DNA from: Candidatus Opitulatrix roisinitermitis
GTDB taxonomy: Bacteria > Actinomycetota > Actinomycetes > Actinomycetales > Bifidobacteriaceae
Direction of reading: 5' to 3'
NCBI GenBank assembly: GCA_031288055.1
Contig: JAITSD010000014.1
Span: forward strand, 1 to 50,622
DNA: 50,622 nt
The position numbers and the translations under genes were made by a program. Below the pieces are notes generated by a model, which did not search any database, had not been told where the DNA came from, and saw nothing but the letters and a program-made list of their open reading frames with translations. Position 1 is the first letter of the stretch. Every line of letters starts with the position of its first letter. Positions 1 through 8,482 of this stretch are shown one piece after another.

Positions 1-177
1 TTTCTAATTTCCATATTAGTTTTTCTAATTTCCATACTAAAATTATTCCAAAAAAAAAAACACTTAATAGCCTGATAATTTTCTAATAAAATTGTTAGAA
101 AATATATAAAAATAAGATGTATTAAATTAAAATTGAAATAAAGTTATGATTAAAAAGTAAAGACACAATTAGAAAAT
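1..177. repeat. Cluster of TTTCTAA / TTAGAAA motifs
   Basis: Two direct copies of an 18-bp unit beginning TTTCTAATTTCCATA lie at 1-18 and 22-39, a 21-bp period with one mismatch. A perfect 9-bp inverted repeat, ATTTTCTAA at 78-86 and TTAGAAAAT at 95-103, encloses an 8-nt loop. One further ATTAGAAAAT lies at 168-177. The array may continue left of the window. No function is evident; binding sites, the edge of a repeat array or chance in AT-rich DNA are all possible. Confidence 0.4.
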
Positions 178-213
178 AAGGAAGCAAGCATAAAAAATAG
201 TATTGAACATAAT

Positions 214-387
214 ATGAAAATTTATACAAATGATTTAATAAAAAATTGGCTATCACCAAACGGGTCTCTACCAGTCACCGCGAGCGATAGCCATAAATGT
301 TCGCAAACTAAAGATAGTTTATCACAATTATTAGATGAAGCCAAACAAAAAGGTTTAATATTATATGATTCCAACATTCCCATTTAG
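214..387 (+). CDS. Possible small ORF, 57 aa, unknown
   Basis: An ATG at 214 opens a 57-codon frame ending in TAG at 387. The product begins MKIYTNDLIKNW and ends with LLDEAKQKGLILYDSNIPI, a helix-like, hydrophilic sequence with no signal peptide or membrane segment. I recognise no family. There is no clear Shine-Dalgarno site and no -10 box at the 6-nt spacing seen elsewhere in this window. A GC-rich patch (about 247-293), flanked by the 8-bp inverted repeat TGGCTATC/GATAGCCA, lies inside the frame and stands out from its AT-rich surroundings. It could be a real small gene, the remnant of a longer one, or a structured RNA read by chance. Confidence 0.3.
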   Translation: MKIYTNDLIKNWLSPNGSLPVTASDSHKCSQTKDSLSQLLDEAKQKGLILYDSNIPI

Positions 388-444
388 GCTAACATCCCTA
401 ATTTCGTAATTAAAATGTTTATAATATGGACTAATTATGATGTC

Positions 445-453
445 TGATATAAT
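445..453 (+). promoter_or_regulatory. Leaderless extended -10 promoter of the desulfidase fusion gene
   Basis: TGATATAAT is an extended -10 (TGnTATAAT). The hexamer ends 6 nt before the ATG at 460, so transcription should start at the A of the start codon. There is no Shine-Dalgarno sequence, which fits a leaderless mRNA. Confidence 0.65.
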
Positions 454-459
454 TAATAA

Positions 460-2397
460 ATGATGAGAGTAATTCTTGAAAATATAGGTCTAATAAAAAT
501 AATTTTGGGGAATCTGGCTTTGCTTATTATATTAAGTCAGTATATTCCATACACTATTGATATTGTTAAAGGCAAAACCCAACCAGCAGTTTTTATGTGG
601 TACGGGTTTGCTATTGTGGCAACTTATAAACTTTGGATTATGATGCCAGCGGGTGCTGGTTGGGGATCTGTGGGGACATGGGCCACGCTAGTTTCGGGTA
701 TAGCTTATGGGACTGTGGGTATTTTCTATTTTCATATTCAAAAATCTAGTAAAGTTTTAAACACTTTAGTAGTTTTAATTAATTTATTAGCTCCAGTTTT
801 AACTGTCACTGGCGTTATAACTGACTTAAATTATGGTATACTGATTGCAGGAATTGCTGGTGTGATTTCTGTGGTGCCAGGATTTGTTAAAAGCTATAAT
901 TTGCCTTATTCGGAAAATTTAACATCTTATGCTTTATCATTTGCGGGTAATGCAATTTCAATTCTAGCGGTTAGTTCATATAATTTTGAATCAACTTTAA
1001 TTCCTTGTGTTTGGACATTTATTAATTTATCTTGGACAATTTATTTAATTGCTAGAAGGAGAATTGTGGATAAGGCAGAATTGAAAGAATTGGAAATACA
1101 GGACGTATCAACTGAAACTATGGCAGAAAAGAACTTTCATTATGATAAATATATTGAAATATTAAATAAAGAATTAGTAGTGGCTATGGGTTGTACAGAA
1201 CCAATAGCCATAAGTTACGCGACTGCTAAAGCTAAGGAATTGTTTTCTGGTGAACCAGAGTATGTGAAAGTAGAAGTCAGCGGCAATATTTTAAAAAATG
1301 TCAAAAGCGTGGTGGTGCCAAATACAAATAATTTAAAAGGCGTGGAAGCGTCTGTGGCAGCAGGTATAATTGCTGGAGACCCTAATAAAGAGTTAGAGGT
1401 TATTTCTCATGTCACTGATGAACAAAAAAAGCAGATTAAACAGCTTGTAGATAAGAATATTATTGGCGTGGAACATCTTAATTCTAAATGTATTTTAGAT
1501 ATCAGAGTGACTTTAAAAAATGCTAAACATCTTTCGGTGGTTAGAGTTAGTGAAGTTCACACCAATATTACTTATGCTCAACAAGATGATAAAGTTTTAA
1601 TTGATAAAAAAATTGATGATGATACGACTAATCCATACGCTGATAGAATGTTTATGACAGTGGAGGATATTTTTAATTTTACTGAAAGTGTTCATTTGTC
1701 AGATGTTAAAAGTTTATTAGAAAGGCAAATTAAATATAATACTGCTATAGCTGATGAGGGTTTGAAAGGTAATTGGGGAGCAAATATTGGCAGTACTTTA
1801 ATACATTCTTATGGGCAAGGCATTGTTAACAGAGCTAAAGCCAAAGCAGCAGCTGGTTCGGATGCTAGAATGAGCGGTTGTGAATTACCAGTGGTTATAA
1901 ATGGCGGTAGTGGCAATCAGGGTATTACTGTGAGTGTGCCAGTTATAGAATACGCTAAAGAATTAAAAGCTCCTTATGAAAAATTATTGCGAGCTTTAGT
2001 TTTATCAAATTTAGTGGCTATTCATCAAAAAAACAAACTTGGTAGATTGTCGGCTTATTGTGGCGTGGTTTCAGCTGGTGCGGCGTCGGCTTGTGCTATC
2101 GCTTATTTAAAAGGCGGCGGTTTGAGAGAAATAGCTCATACCTTGGTTAATGCTTTAGCTATTACTAGCGGCATAATTTGTGATGGTGCTAAACCTAGTT
2201 GTGCTGCCAAAATAGCCGCCAGCGTTGATGCGGGTATTTTAGGCGAGGATATGTTTGCTAATGGGCAGCAATTTTACGGTGGCGACGGTATTGTAGTTAA
2301 AGGTGTGGAAAATACTTTGGAAAATGTCGGTCGTTTAGGGAAACAAGGTATGAAAGAAACAGATAAAGAAATTATTCAAATGATGATTGGCAAATAA
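460..2397 (+). CDS. PQ-loop-like membrane domain fused to L-cysteine desulfidase (CyuA/CdsB, UPF0597)
   Basis: This is a 645-residue fusion. Residues 1 to about 210 form about seven hydrophobic helices containing two related PQ-loop-like repeats (QYIPYTIDIVKGKTQP near 28-43 and VPGFVKSYNLPYSENL near 138-153), resembling an uncharacterised PQ-loop-type membrane family. Residues 221-645 are a complete cysteine desulfidase domain, which converts L-cysteine to pyruvate, ammonia and sulfide using a [4Fe-4S] cluster. The signature MGCTEP holds Cys245; Cys534 and Cys574 keep the 40-residue spacing of the other two essential cysteines I recall from the Methanocaldococcus enzyme. An in-frame ATG (residue 221) sits at the domain junction and could give a free enzyme. 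mnmA follows 30 bp downstream, probably on the same transcript. The enzyme domain is firm. Transport of cysteine or a related compound by the membrane half is inference. Confidence 0.85.
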   Translation: MMRVILENIGLIKIILGNLALLIILSQYIPYTIDIVKGKTQPAVFMWYGFAIVATYKLWIMMPAGAGWGSVGTWATLVSGIAYGTVGIFYFHIQKSSKVLNTLVVLINLLAPVLTVTGVITDLNYGILIAGIAGVISVVPGFVKSYNLPYSENLTSYALSFAGNAISILAVSSYNFESTLIPCVWTFINLSWTIYLIARRRIVDKAELKELEIQDVSTETMAEKNFHYDKYIEILNKELVVAMGCTEPIAISYATAKAKELFSGEPEYVKVEVSGNILKNVKSVVVPNTNNLKGVEASVAAGIIAGDPNKELEVISHVTDEQKKQIKQLVDKNIIGVEHLNSKCILDIRVTLKNAKHLSVVRVSEVHTNITYAQQDDKVLIDKKIDDDTTNPYADRMFMTVEDIFNFTESVHLSDVKSLLERQIKYNTAIADEGLKGNWGANIGSTLIHSYGQGIVNRAKAKAAAGSDARMSGCELPVVINGGSGNQGITVSVPVIEYAKELKAPYEKLLRALVLSNLVAIHQKNKLGRLSAYCGVVSAGAASACAIAYLKGGGLREIAHTLVNALAITSGIICDGAKPSCAAKIAASVDAGILGEDMFANGQQFYGGDGIVVKGVENTLENVGRLGKQGMKETDKEIIQMMIGK

Positions 2398-2427
2398 TTG
2401 TAATTTTATGTCATTGTTGTTAGTTTA

Positions 2428-3519
2428 ATGAAATTATTGTCAGCTATGTCGGGCGGGGTTGATTCGTCTGTGGCTACGGCATTAGCAGTTAAAATGGGTC
2501 ATAGCGTGACGGGTGTACATATGGCTTTAATGGAAAATCGTCAATTATTTAATTATGGTTTACGGGGGTGTTGCTCTATAGAAGACTCCAATGATGCTGC
2601 TAGAGTGGCTGCTCAATTAGAAATACCGTTTTATGTTTGGGATTTATCAAAGGACTTTAAAAATCAAGTGGTTAATGATTTTGTAGAACAATATAAAATG
2701 GGTCGAACGCCTAATCCGTGCATCAGATGTAATGAATTTATTAAATTTCAAACCCTTTTACAAAAATCAATTAGTTTCGGGTTTGATGGTTTAATCACTG
2801 GACATTGGGCACAAATTATTGATGGCAATTTATATAGGGCAGTTAATTTGGCCAAGGATCAATCCTATGTTTTAGCAATTATGTCTAGTGACATTTTATC
2901 AAAGTGTTTTTTTCCATTGGGTGAGTACGCCACAAAAGATGAGATTAGACAATTAGCTAGTGATTTTGGTTTTGAAGTTAAAGATAAATTTGAAAGTACA
3001 GATATTTGTTTTATTAAAAATGGCGAAACCAGTGAGTTTTTAACTAATTCCATAGGTGACAAAACAGGCGATATTATTAATTTATCGGGTGAAGTTTTAG
3101 GTCAGCATAAAGGGTATTTTCACTTTACTATTGGTCAAAGGAGGGGTTTAAATATTAAAAATCCCGCTTTCGATGGCAAACCGAGATATGTTTTAAAAAC
3201 TAATCCTGCAGCTAATACTGTCACCGTTGGTACTAAACAAAATTTGAATGTAAAGCAAATTATTACTAAAATTAGTAGTTCACATAGTCAAATTGTATCA
3301 TCAGCCACAAAACCAATTAGATGTTATGTGCAAATTAGAGCTCATAGCACACCAATAAAAGCTTCTGCTGAAAAGTTAAAAAAAAATGGATATTGGAAAT
3401 TTACTTTAGCTGTTCCCCAAAAAGACGGCGTAGCAGATGGTCAAACCTTAGTAGCTTATAGGAAAGATAGAACAGGTGACAAAGTTTTGGGCAGTTGGGA
3501 AATTAATAATGGTGCGTGA
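2428..3519 (+). CDS. mnmA: tRNA-specific 2-thiouridylase MnmA
   Basis: This cytoplasmic enzyme adds sulfur to U34 of Lys, Glu and Gln tRNAs, using ATP and a persulfide sulfur donor. The 363 residues have the N-terminal PP-loop SGGVDSS (residues 8-14), the motif GRTPNPCIRCNEFIKF with candidate catalytic Cys101, and STDICFI with the second catalytic Cys194; the central TIGQRRGL motif and C-terminal beta-barrel are complete. Length is normal. It starts 30 bp after the desulfidase fusion, has no obvious promoter at the 6-nt spacing and no strong Shine-Dalgarno site, so it is probably transcribed with that gene. The pairing of a cysteine-consuming and a thiolation gene suggests a shared sulfur theme, though MnmA normally receives sulfur from a cysteine desulfurase, not from free sulfide. 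It converges on ddl, with 48 bp between the stops. Confidence 0.95.
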   Translation: MKLLSAMSGGVDSSVATALAVKMGHSVTGVHMALMENRQLFNYGLRGCCSIEDSNDAARVAAQLEIPFYVWDLSKDFKNQVVNDFVEQYKMGRTPNPCIRCNEFIKFQTLLQKSISFGFDGLITGHWAQIIDGNLYRAVNLAKDQSYVLAIMSSDILSKCFFPLGEYATKDEIRQLASDFGFEVKDKFESTDICFIKNGETSEFLTNSIGDKTGDIINLSGEVLGQHKGYFHFTIGQRRGLNIKNPAFDGKPRYVLKTNPAANTVTVGTKQNLNVKQIITKISSSHSQIVSSATKPIRCYVQIRAHSTPIKASAEKLKKNGYWKFTLAVPQKDGVADGQTLVAYRKDRTGDKVLGSWEINNGA

Positions 3520-3567
3520 AGATAATATTTTTTAAAAATCAATGTTAAAGTTAATAATTTTTAGAAA

Positions 3568-4644
3568 TTAATAATGAGCAGTTTTAATTAACGCCTCTAA
3601 AAGTTCTGGTAAAGGTAAGCCAGATACTTCCCACATTTTAGGGTATTGTGAAATAGGTGTGAAGCCTGGAATTGTGTTAATCTCATTGACTATTATTTGA
3701 TTATTATTGGTTAAGAATACATCAATACGAGCCATTGATTGACATTCTAAAACGGCAAAACTAGTAGCAGCAATTTTTTGAATTGATTTTGTTTGTTTAG
3801 AAGTTAAGCTAGCTGGGGTTTTTAAAGATACCGATTTATCAATATATTTAGCTTGATAATCGTAAAATTTAGTGTCAGATGATTTATTGATTTGAATTTC
3901 AGCAGGTAGGCTAATTAAGGGTTTCACGGGTTTGGTACCTTCTAAAACGGCACATTCTAATTCTCTACCAGCTATAGCTTTTTCAATTAAAATAGAATAG
4001 TCAAATTCAGCAGCTTTTTTTAAGCTTGGCAATAATTCAGTAAAATTATTAATTTTGCTAACACCATATGAGGAGCCTGAACGACATGGTTTAATAAAGA
4101 TTGGCAGGAAATTAGGTTTTATTTTTTTATTTAAGTATTCCTCCACAAAAGAAAATCCATCCCGTATATCTATATGTATAAAAGGAGCCACGGGTATGCC
4201 ACGAGCTAGTAAAGCTAATTTAGTTCGGTGTTTATCAAAACATAAAGCACTTGATTCTAGATTGCAGCCAATATATTTAATATTAAACGTTTGTAAAAAT
4301 CCAGCAATTACACCATCCTCACCAGTGTTCCCATGAATTAATATAAAAATACAGTCACATTTTTTTAATTTGCTAATTAAACTATCATTATAAATTTGAT
4401 TTGTTTTAAGCATTGTTTTGTCGTTTGGCGTTTCCTCATACCAGTTTTGGCCGGTTTTATCAATGTAGAAAGGCATAACTTGATAATTTAATTTTTTTAG
4501 ACTTTGCCAAATATTTTTAGCACTAGTAATTGATATATTATGTTCCGGGGATTTACCTCCAAAAATTATGCCGATAGTCTGTTTAGTTTTATTATTTATT
4601 TGATTATTTTTAGTTTTTAGATTATCATTTGACTTATTTGTCAT
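3568..4644 (-). CDS. ddl: D-alanine--D-alanine ligase
   Basis: An ATP-grasp ligase making D-Ala-D-Ala for peptidoglycan precursors in the cytoplasm. The 358 residues open, after a hydrophilic Asn/Lys-rich leader, with GIIFGGKSPEHNIS, typical of Ddl. The motifs HGNTGEDG, the ATP-grasp segment IFIKPCRSGSSYGVSK, the YDYQAKY loop and the metal-binding NEINTIPGFT near the C terminus are all present. The tyrosine of YDYQAKY favours D-Ala over D-lactate as second substrate, from family knowledge. It is divergent from prfA across 65 bp and appears leaderless. With the VanY-like gene at 26869 it indicates that the cell keeps a peptidoglycan wall. Confidence 0.95.
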   Translation of the reverse strand: MTNKSNDNLKTKNNQINNKTKQTIGIIFGGKSPEHNISITSAKNIWQSLKKLNYQVMPFYIDKTGQNWYEETPNDKTMLKTNQIYNDSLISKLKKCDCIFILIHGNTGEDGVIAGFLQTFNIKYIGCNLESSALCFDKHRTKLALLARGIPVAPFIHIDIRDGFSFVEEYLNKKIKPNFLPIFIKPCRSGSSYGVSKINNFTELLPSLKKAAEFDYSILIEKAIAGRELECAVLEGTKPVKPLISLPAEIQINKSSDTKFYDYQAKYIDKSVSLKTPASLTSKQTKSIQKIAATSFAVLECQSMARIDVFLTNNNQIIVNEINTIPGFTPISQYPKMWEVSGLPLPELLEALIKTAHY

Positions 4645-4650
4645 AGAATT

Positions 4651-4659
4651 ATTTTAGCA
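4651..4659 (-). promoter_or_regulatory. Leaderless extended -10 promoter of ddl
   Basis: Read on the minus strand this is TGCTAAAAT; the hexamer ends 6 nt before the ddl ATG. It overlaps the left arm of a 9-bp inverted repeat. Confidence 0.65.
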
Positions 4660-4676
4660 TAATATAATATGCTAAA
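4653..4676. promoter_or_regulatory. Inverted repeat in the ddl-prfA divergent region, possible operator
   Basis: Perfect 9-bp arms TTTAGCATA (4653-4661) and TATGCTAAA (4668-4676) flank 6 nt. The left arm covers the ddl -10 box, so a bound protein would block ddl transcription. It lies upstream of the prfA promoter. No cognate regulator is visible in the window. Confidence 0.35.
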
Positions 4677-4694
4677 TAAGCTAATATTGCCTTG

Positions 4695-4703
4695 TGATAA
4701 ACT
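4695..4703 (+). promoter_or_regulatory. Leaderless extended -10 promoter of prfA
   Basis: TGATAAACT, with TAAACT ending 6 nt before the ATG at 4710; no Shine-Dalgarno sequence. Confidence 0.6.
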
Positions 4704-4709
4704 TTAATT

Positions 4710-5810
4710 ATGCCCGAAAATATTGCTTATAAGGTGGCAGAGGAAAAATTAAAAGAGTTTGAAGAATTAGAAAAAAAATTATCTTTGCCTCAAACTCACA
4801 ATAATCAAAATTTAGCCCTGTCTTTAGGTCGTAAATATGCTGCCTTAAAACAAATAGTGGGTCTTTATAAAAAGTATTTAGGTTTAAAAAAAGATATTGT
4901 AGCAGCTAAAGAATTAACAGTTTTAGATAATGATTTTGCTGATGAAGTGCTTAATTTAGAACGGCAATTAGCCGATTTAGAGGCAAAATTAAAAGATGCT
5001 TTAGTGCCAAAAGATCCTGATGATCAAAAAGATGTTATTATGGAAATTAAAGCTGGAGTGGGAGGCGAAGAGTCAGCTCTTTTTGCTTCAGACCTTTATA
5101 GAATGTATGAAAAATATGCTAGTTCAAAAGGTTGGAAATTGCAAATTTTAGATATACAGGCTAATTCAATAGGCGGCGGTATAAAAGACGCCACACTTAT
5201 GTTTAAAAACTATTCAACAGATGTGCCGTATGATGATGGCGTTTGGCATCATTTAAAATACGAGGGTGGTGTTCATAGGGTTCAAAGAGTGCCTACCACT
5301 GAATCGCAAGGTCGGATTCATACTTCAGCTGTGGGAGTTTTGGTTTATCCCGAAGCAGATGAGTTAGAGGAGGATATAGATATTGACCCTAATGATTTAA
5401 AAGTGGATGTTTTTAGATCATCTGGTCCAGGTGGACAATCTGTTAATACCACTGATTCAGCAGTTCGTTTAACTCATATTCCCACAGGCGTTGTGGTATC
5501 TATGCAAAATGAAAAATCGCAAATTCAAAATCGAGCCGCGGCTTTAAAAGTTTTAAAATCTCGGCTTTTTGCTTTAAAAAAAGAAGCCGCGGATACTAAA
5601 GCAGCTGATATGCGACACTCTCAAGTTCGCACACTTGATAGAAGTGAGAAAATTAGAACTTATAATTTTCCTGAAAACAGAATTGTAGATCATCGAACTA
5701 ATTATAAAGCTTATAATTTAGATCAGGTTTTAGATGGTGATTTGCAACCTATGATTGATAGTGCTATTAAAAAAGACAATGAATTCTATTTGCAAACTGC
5801 CAAAACATGA
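4710..5810 (+). CDS. prfA: Peptide chain release factor 1
   Basis: RF1 recognises UAA and UAG in the ribosomal A site and triggers peptide release. The 366 residues show an N-terminal coiled coil, the stop-recognition segment HRVQRVPTTESQGRIHTS with a PxT-type tripeptide (PTT), which separates RF1 from RF2, and the catalytic SSGPGGQSVNTTDSAVR with the GGQ glutamine that PrmC methylates. Length is usual. prmC begins inside the 3' end of this gene in another frame, so the two are almost certainly co-expressed, the standard arrangement. Confidence 0.97.
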   Translation: MPENIAYKVAEEKLKEFEELEKKLSLPQTHNNQNLALSLGRKYAALKQIVGLYKKYLGLKKDIVAAKELTVLDNDFADEVLNLERQLADLEAKLKDALVPKDPDDQKDVIMEIKAGVGGEESALFASDLYRMYEKYASSKGWKLQILDIQANSIGGGIKDATLMFKNYSTDVPYDDGVWHHLKYEGGVHRVQRVPTTESQGRIHTSAVGVLVYPEADELEEDIDIDPNDLKVDVFRSSGPGGQSVNTTDSAVRLTHIPTGVVVSMQNEKSQIQNRAAALKVLKSRLFALKKEAADTKAADMRHSQVRTLDRSEKIRTYNFPENRIVDHRTNYKAYNLDQVLDGDLQPMIDSAIKKDNEFYLQTAKT

Positions 5811-6645
5811 ACAAAAATTAATTTTAGCTCATGTCTTAAAGCTTGATTATTCTAAAACTTTAGACCCACGAATAATTAGTCAAATAAGTTTGAAACAGCA
5901 AACTAAGATAAATAAAATTGTTCAAAAGCGATTTTTAGGTAAACCTTTACAATATATTTTACAAGAAGCTTGGTTTTTAGGTAATAATATTAAAGTTAAA
6001 TCAGGTGTTTTTATACCTCGTCCAGAGACGGAATATTTAACCGCCATGTTTATGGATAAAGTAAAAGCCATTATTAATTTAGATCAGGATTTACCCGTTC
6101 AAGATGATTTTGTAATTGTGGATTTATGTTGTGGCACAGGAGCTATAGCTTTAGCTTTGGCAAATGAACTTAGTTCAAGTGAAATATTTCAGCAAAATAT
6201 AAAGATTTTTGGCATAGATAGTTCAAAATTAGCAATTAATTTAGCTAAACAAAATAAAAAGTTATTAAGTTTAAATAATTTACAATTTTATCAATATAAA
6301 TTGTCTGATAAATTAGTTAAAATTGAAAATAAATTAATTGCTAATATAATTTGCCGAGCTAAAGCTATAATTTCTAATCCGCCTTATATACCATTAGGTT
6401 CCAAAATAGCTGACGAAGTGGTGAATTATGAACCGCCAGAAGCTCTTTTTAGCGGATATGATGGAACCCATCTAGCTAAAGCAATTATTTATCAAGCTGG
6501 TACAAATCCTTGCCAATATCTTTATTTAGAAGCTCACGAAACTAATGTGGAAAAATTAGCTGATTTTGCTAAAAATTATTTTTCTAATAGTGAAGTAGTT
6601 AAAGATTTGACTGGTCGTAAGCGGTTTCTAATTTGTCAGAAGTGA
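5779..6645 (+). CDS. prmC: Release factor glutamine methyltransferase PrmC
   Basis: A SAM-dependent methyltransferase that modifies the GGQ glutamine of release factors. The chosen ATG at 5779 gives 288 residues and overlaps prfA by 32 bp; an upstream start at 5755 would only add residues encoded within prfA. The N-terminal helical domain contains LILAHVLKL and GKPLQYIL, followed by FIPRPETEYL, the SAM-binding segment VDLCCGTGAIALALA, and the substrate motif SNPPYIP, which holds the Gln side chain. The gene ends in TGA and its 3' end overlaps the convergent rsmE by 18 bp, a sign of tight packing. No independent promoter is seen. Confidence 0.93.
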   Translation: MNSICKLPKHEQKLILAHVLKLDYSKTLDPRIISQISLKQQTKINKIVQKRFLGKPLQYILQEAWFLGNNIKVKSGVFIPRPETEYLTAMFMDKVKAIINLDQDLPVQDDFVIVDLCCGTGAIALALANELSSSEIFQQNIKIFGIDSSKLAINLAKQNKKLLSLNNLQFYQYKLSDKLVKIENKLIANIICRAKAIISNPPYIPLGSKIADEVVNYEPPEALFSGYDGTHLAKAIIYQAGTNPCQYLYLEAHETNVEKLADFAKNYFSNSEVVKDLTGRKRFLICQK

Positions 6646-7401
6646 GTTTAGACTAATTAGGGCAGCACTGCCTGCTAAAAAACTGCGATAAATGTTTTGA
6701 CCTAAAGATATTGTTTGTCCGCCGATTTGACTTAGTTGTTTAATCTCTGTTTCAGCAATTCCCCCTTCTGGACCGACAATAAATATAATATTATTTAATT
6801 TTTGGGCGGTTTTTAATTTTTGGTTGACGAGTTTTTTAAAACTAGTTAAACTACTTTGACTATTTGGTTGTAAAATTAAAATTAAATTATTTTGGCTTGG
6901 AAAATCTTTTATCAGTGTTTTGCACAACTGTTCTGTATTTTTGGGATTTAGGAGTGTTGGAAATCGTAGCTGGCGGCTTTGTTCAGAGGAGGTAATGATT
7001 TGATTTTGCCATTTTGTTAAGTGATTTGGTTGCCATTTAGCAATTGATTTATTAGCTTGCCAGGGTATTATATAATTAACGCCAGCTTGAGTCATTAAGT
7101 CAAGAGCTAAATAATTAGCTTTATTTTTTAAAAGAGCTTGTACAATTATTTTTTTAGGCGTGTTCACAGGAATTTTTAAAGTCTTCAAAAGTTTTAAATC
7201 AAAAGTTTTATCAGCCTTTTTTATGGTCACAATTTCAAATAGGCCAGCTGTATTAAGTCCATTAGATAATTTAATTTGTGAACCAATTCCCCGCCTTTGA
7301 GATAGTATTATATGTTTATAAAGTTCTAGGTGTGTAATAGTATAATTTTGATTATTGTTAGGTAATTTTAGATCGGGATTATGAAAAAGAGGTAGTCCCA
7401 T
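6628..7401 (-). CDS. rsmE: 16S rRNA m3U1498 methyltransferase RsmE
   Basis: A SPOUT-class methyltransferase that methylates U1498 in the decoding region of 16S rRNA. The 257 residues contain the N-terminal PUA-like part, then the SAM-binding knot with GPEGGIAETEI and SLGQNIYRSFLAGSAALI. The last motif follows the actinobacterial style (RxxxAGxAAL) rather than the RTETA of many other bacteria. The start overlaps the end of dnaJ by 23 bp, and dnaJ-rsmE is a conserved actinobacterial pair, so it is translated from the dnaJ transcript. Its 3' end overlaps prmC on the other strand. Confidence 0.93.
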   Translation of the reverse strand: MGLPLFHNPDLKLPNNNQNYTITHLELYKHIILSQRRGIGSQIKLSNGLNTAGLFEIVTIKKADKTFDLKLLKTLKIPVNTPKKIIVQALLKNKANYLALDLMTQAGVNYIIPWQANKSIAKWQPNHLTKWQNQIITSSEQSRQLRFPTLLNPKNTEQLCKTLIKDFPSQNNLILILQPNSQSSLTSFKKLVNQKLKTAQKLNNIIFIVGPEGGIAETEIKQLSQIGGQTISLGQNIYRSFLAGSAALISLNSLLTN

Positions 7402-8476
7402 CTAGAACCTCTATTTTAGTTTCGCTATTATTTAAAGTTTTAGCAAATTCGGACATAATTTGCCTTTGCTTATGATTTAATTTATGAGGATAAGATATTT
7501 CCAAATGGATAATTAGATCACCTTTTTTGTCTGAATTTGCGTTAATTGGCACACCATAATGGTGTATTTTAATAGTATCGCCTCTTTGGGAGTTTGGTTT
7601 AATAAAAAACTCTAAATCGCCATAATAAGTTTTTATATTAGCTTTATCGCCTAAAAGACTTTTGGTGAATGGTACTTGCACCATACAATGTAAATTATTT
7701 TTATCTCTAACAAAAACTTTATCTGGTATAATATGAAATTCAATATATAAGTTTCCAGCTAGACCATTATAAATACCAGCTTCACCTTCACCAGTTAGTT
7801 CAATTTGTTCGCTTTCATTTACGCCTTTAGGCACCTTTATATTAAATTGTTTGGTTTGGTTTAAACGGCTTTTACCACGGCAGTTATCACAAGGGTTTGC
7901 AGGCATTAAACCTAAACCTTGACAGGTCGGACAAGTGGAGCTGGACATCATTTGTCCTAAAATAGTGTTAGTTACTTTGGAAATTTGCCCTTTGCCTTGA
8001 CAGGTTTGACACTTTACGGGGTCATCAAAAGTCTTAGAACCTGTGCCATCACATATTTCGCATTTAAAATTAGCAGTGATATTAATTTTATTTTCACCAC
8101 CTAATAAAATATCTTTTAGTTCCACTTGTAAACGATAAAGTATATTATTGCCATTAACTTGTGGTTTATTAGCAAACCCGTCAAATCCACCACCTGTGAA
8201 GAATTGTGTAAATTCACCAGCCATATTGAATATATCAGACATAGGATTGTTGTTTGCCTGTCCAGAAGGTTTAGTTGGATCACCACCTAAATCATATACT
8301 TGCCTTTTGGCAGGATCCGATAAAACTTCATAAGCTGTGGTAATGTTTTTAAAACTATCTTCATCTGCGGAATTAGAAATATCAGGATGATGTTGTCTAG
8401 CTAATTTTCTGTAAGCTTTTTTAATTTCCTCATTACTGGCATTTTGCGCTACGCCCAGAATTGAATAGTAATCCAT
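7379..8476 (-). CDS. dnaJ: Molecular chaperone DnaJ (DnaJ2 type)
   Basis: An Hsp40 co-chaperone that delivers clients to DnaK and stimulates its ATPase. The 365 residues have a J domain (1-65) with HPD in ARQHHPDIS, a short Gly/Phe linker, four zinc-binding CxxCxG repeats (CEICDGTG, CQTCQGKG, CPTCQGLG, CDNCRGKS) and the C-terminal client-binding domains. The compact linker and the rsmE partner match the actinobacterial DnaJ2, which normally follows the repressor gene hrcA. Here hrcA is absent upstream; a DUF3180-like gene lies there instead. No CIRCE-like inverted repeat is present in the 20-bp gap, only a leaderless promoter. Confidence 0.95.
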   Translation of the reverse strand: MDYYSILGVAQNASNEEIKKAYRKLARQHHPDISNSADEDSFKNITTAYEVLSDPAKRQVYDLGGDPTKPSGQANNNPMSDIFNMAGEFTQFFTGGGFDGFANKPQVNGNNILYRLQVELKDILLGGENKINITANFKCEICDGTGSKTFDDPVKCQTCQGKGQISKVTNTILGQMMSSSTCPTCQGLGLMPANPCDNCRGKSRLNQTKQFNIKVPKGVNESEQIELTGEGEAGIYNGLAGNLYIEFHIIPDKVFVRDKNNLHCMVQVPFTKSLLGDKANIKTYYGDLEFFIKPNSQRGDTIKIHHYGVPINANSDKKGDLIIHLEISYPHKLNHKQRQIMSEFAKTLNNSETKIEVLDGTTSFS

Positions 8477-8482
8477 ATTTTT

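Noticed and set aside
1..103. CRISPR array suggested by the 21-bp direct repeats
   Set aside because: Only two adjacent copies are seen, the repeat unit is too short and there are no spacers of regular length or cas genes in the window.
247..293. Possible purine-type riboswitch (contains TCTCTACC between the arms TGGCTATC and GATAGCCA)
   Set aside because: The P2/P3 stems and kissing loops cannot be formed, and the next gene has its own leaderless promoter downstream, so no leader RNA would reach it.
4055..4336. Open frame on the plus strand opposite ddl
   Set aside because: It lies entirely within ddl on the opposite strand; the product has no recognisable motif, while ddl has all family motifs.
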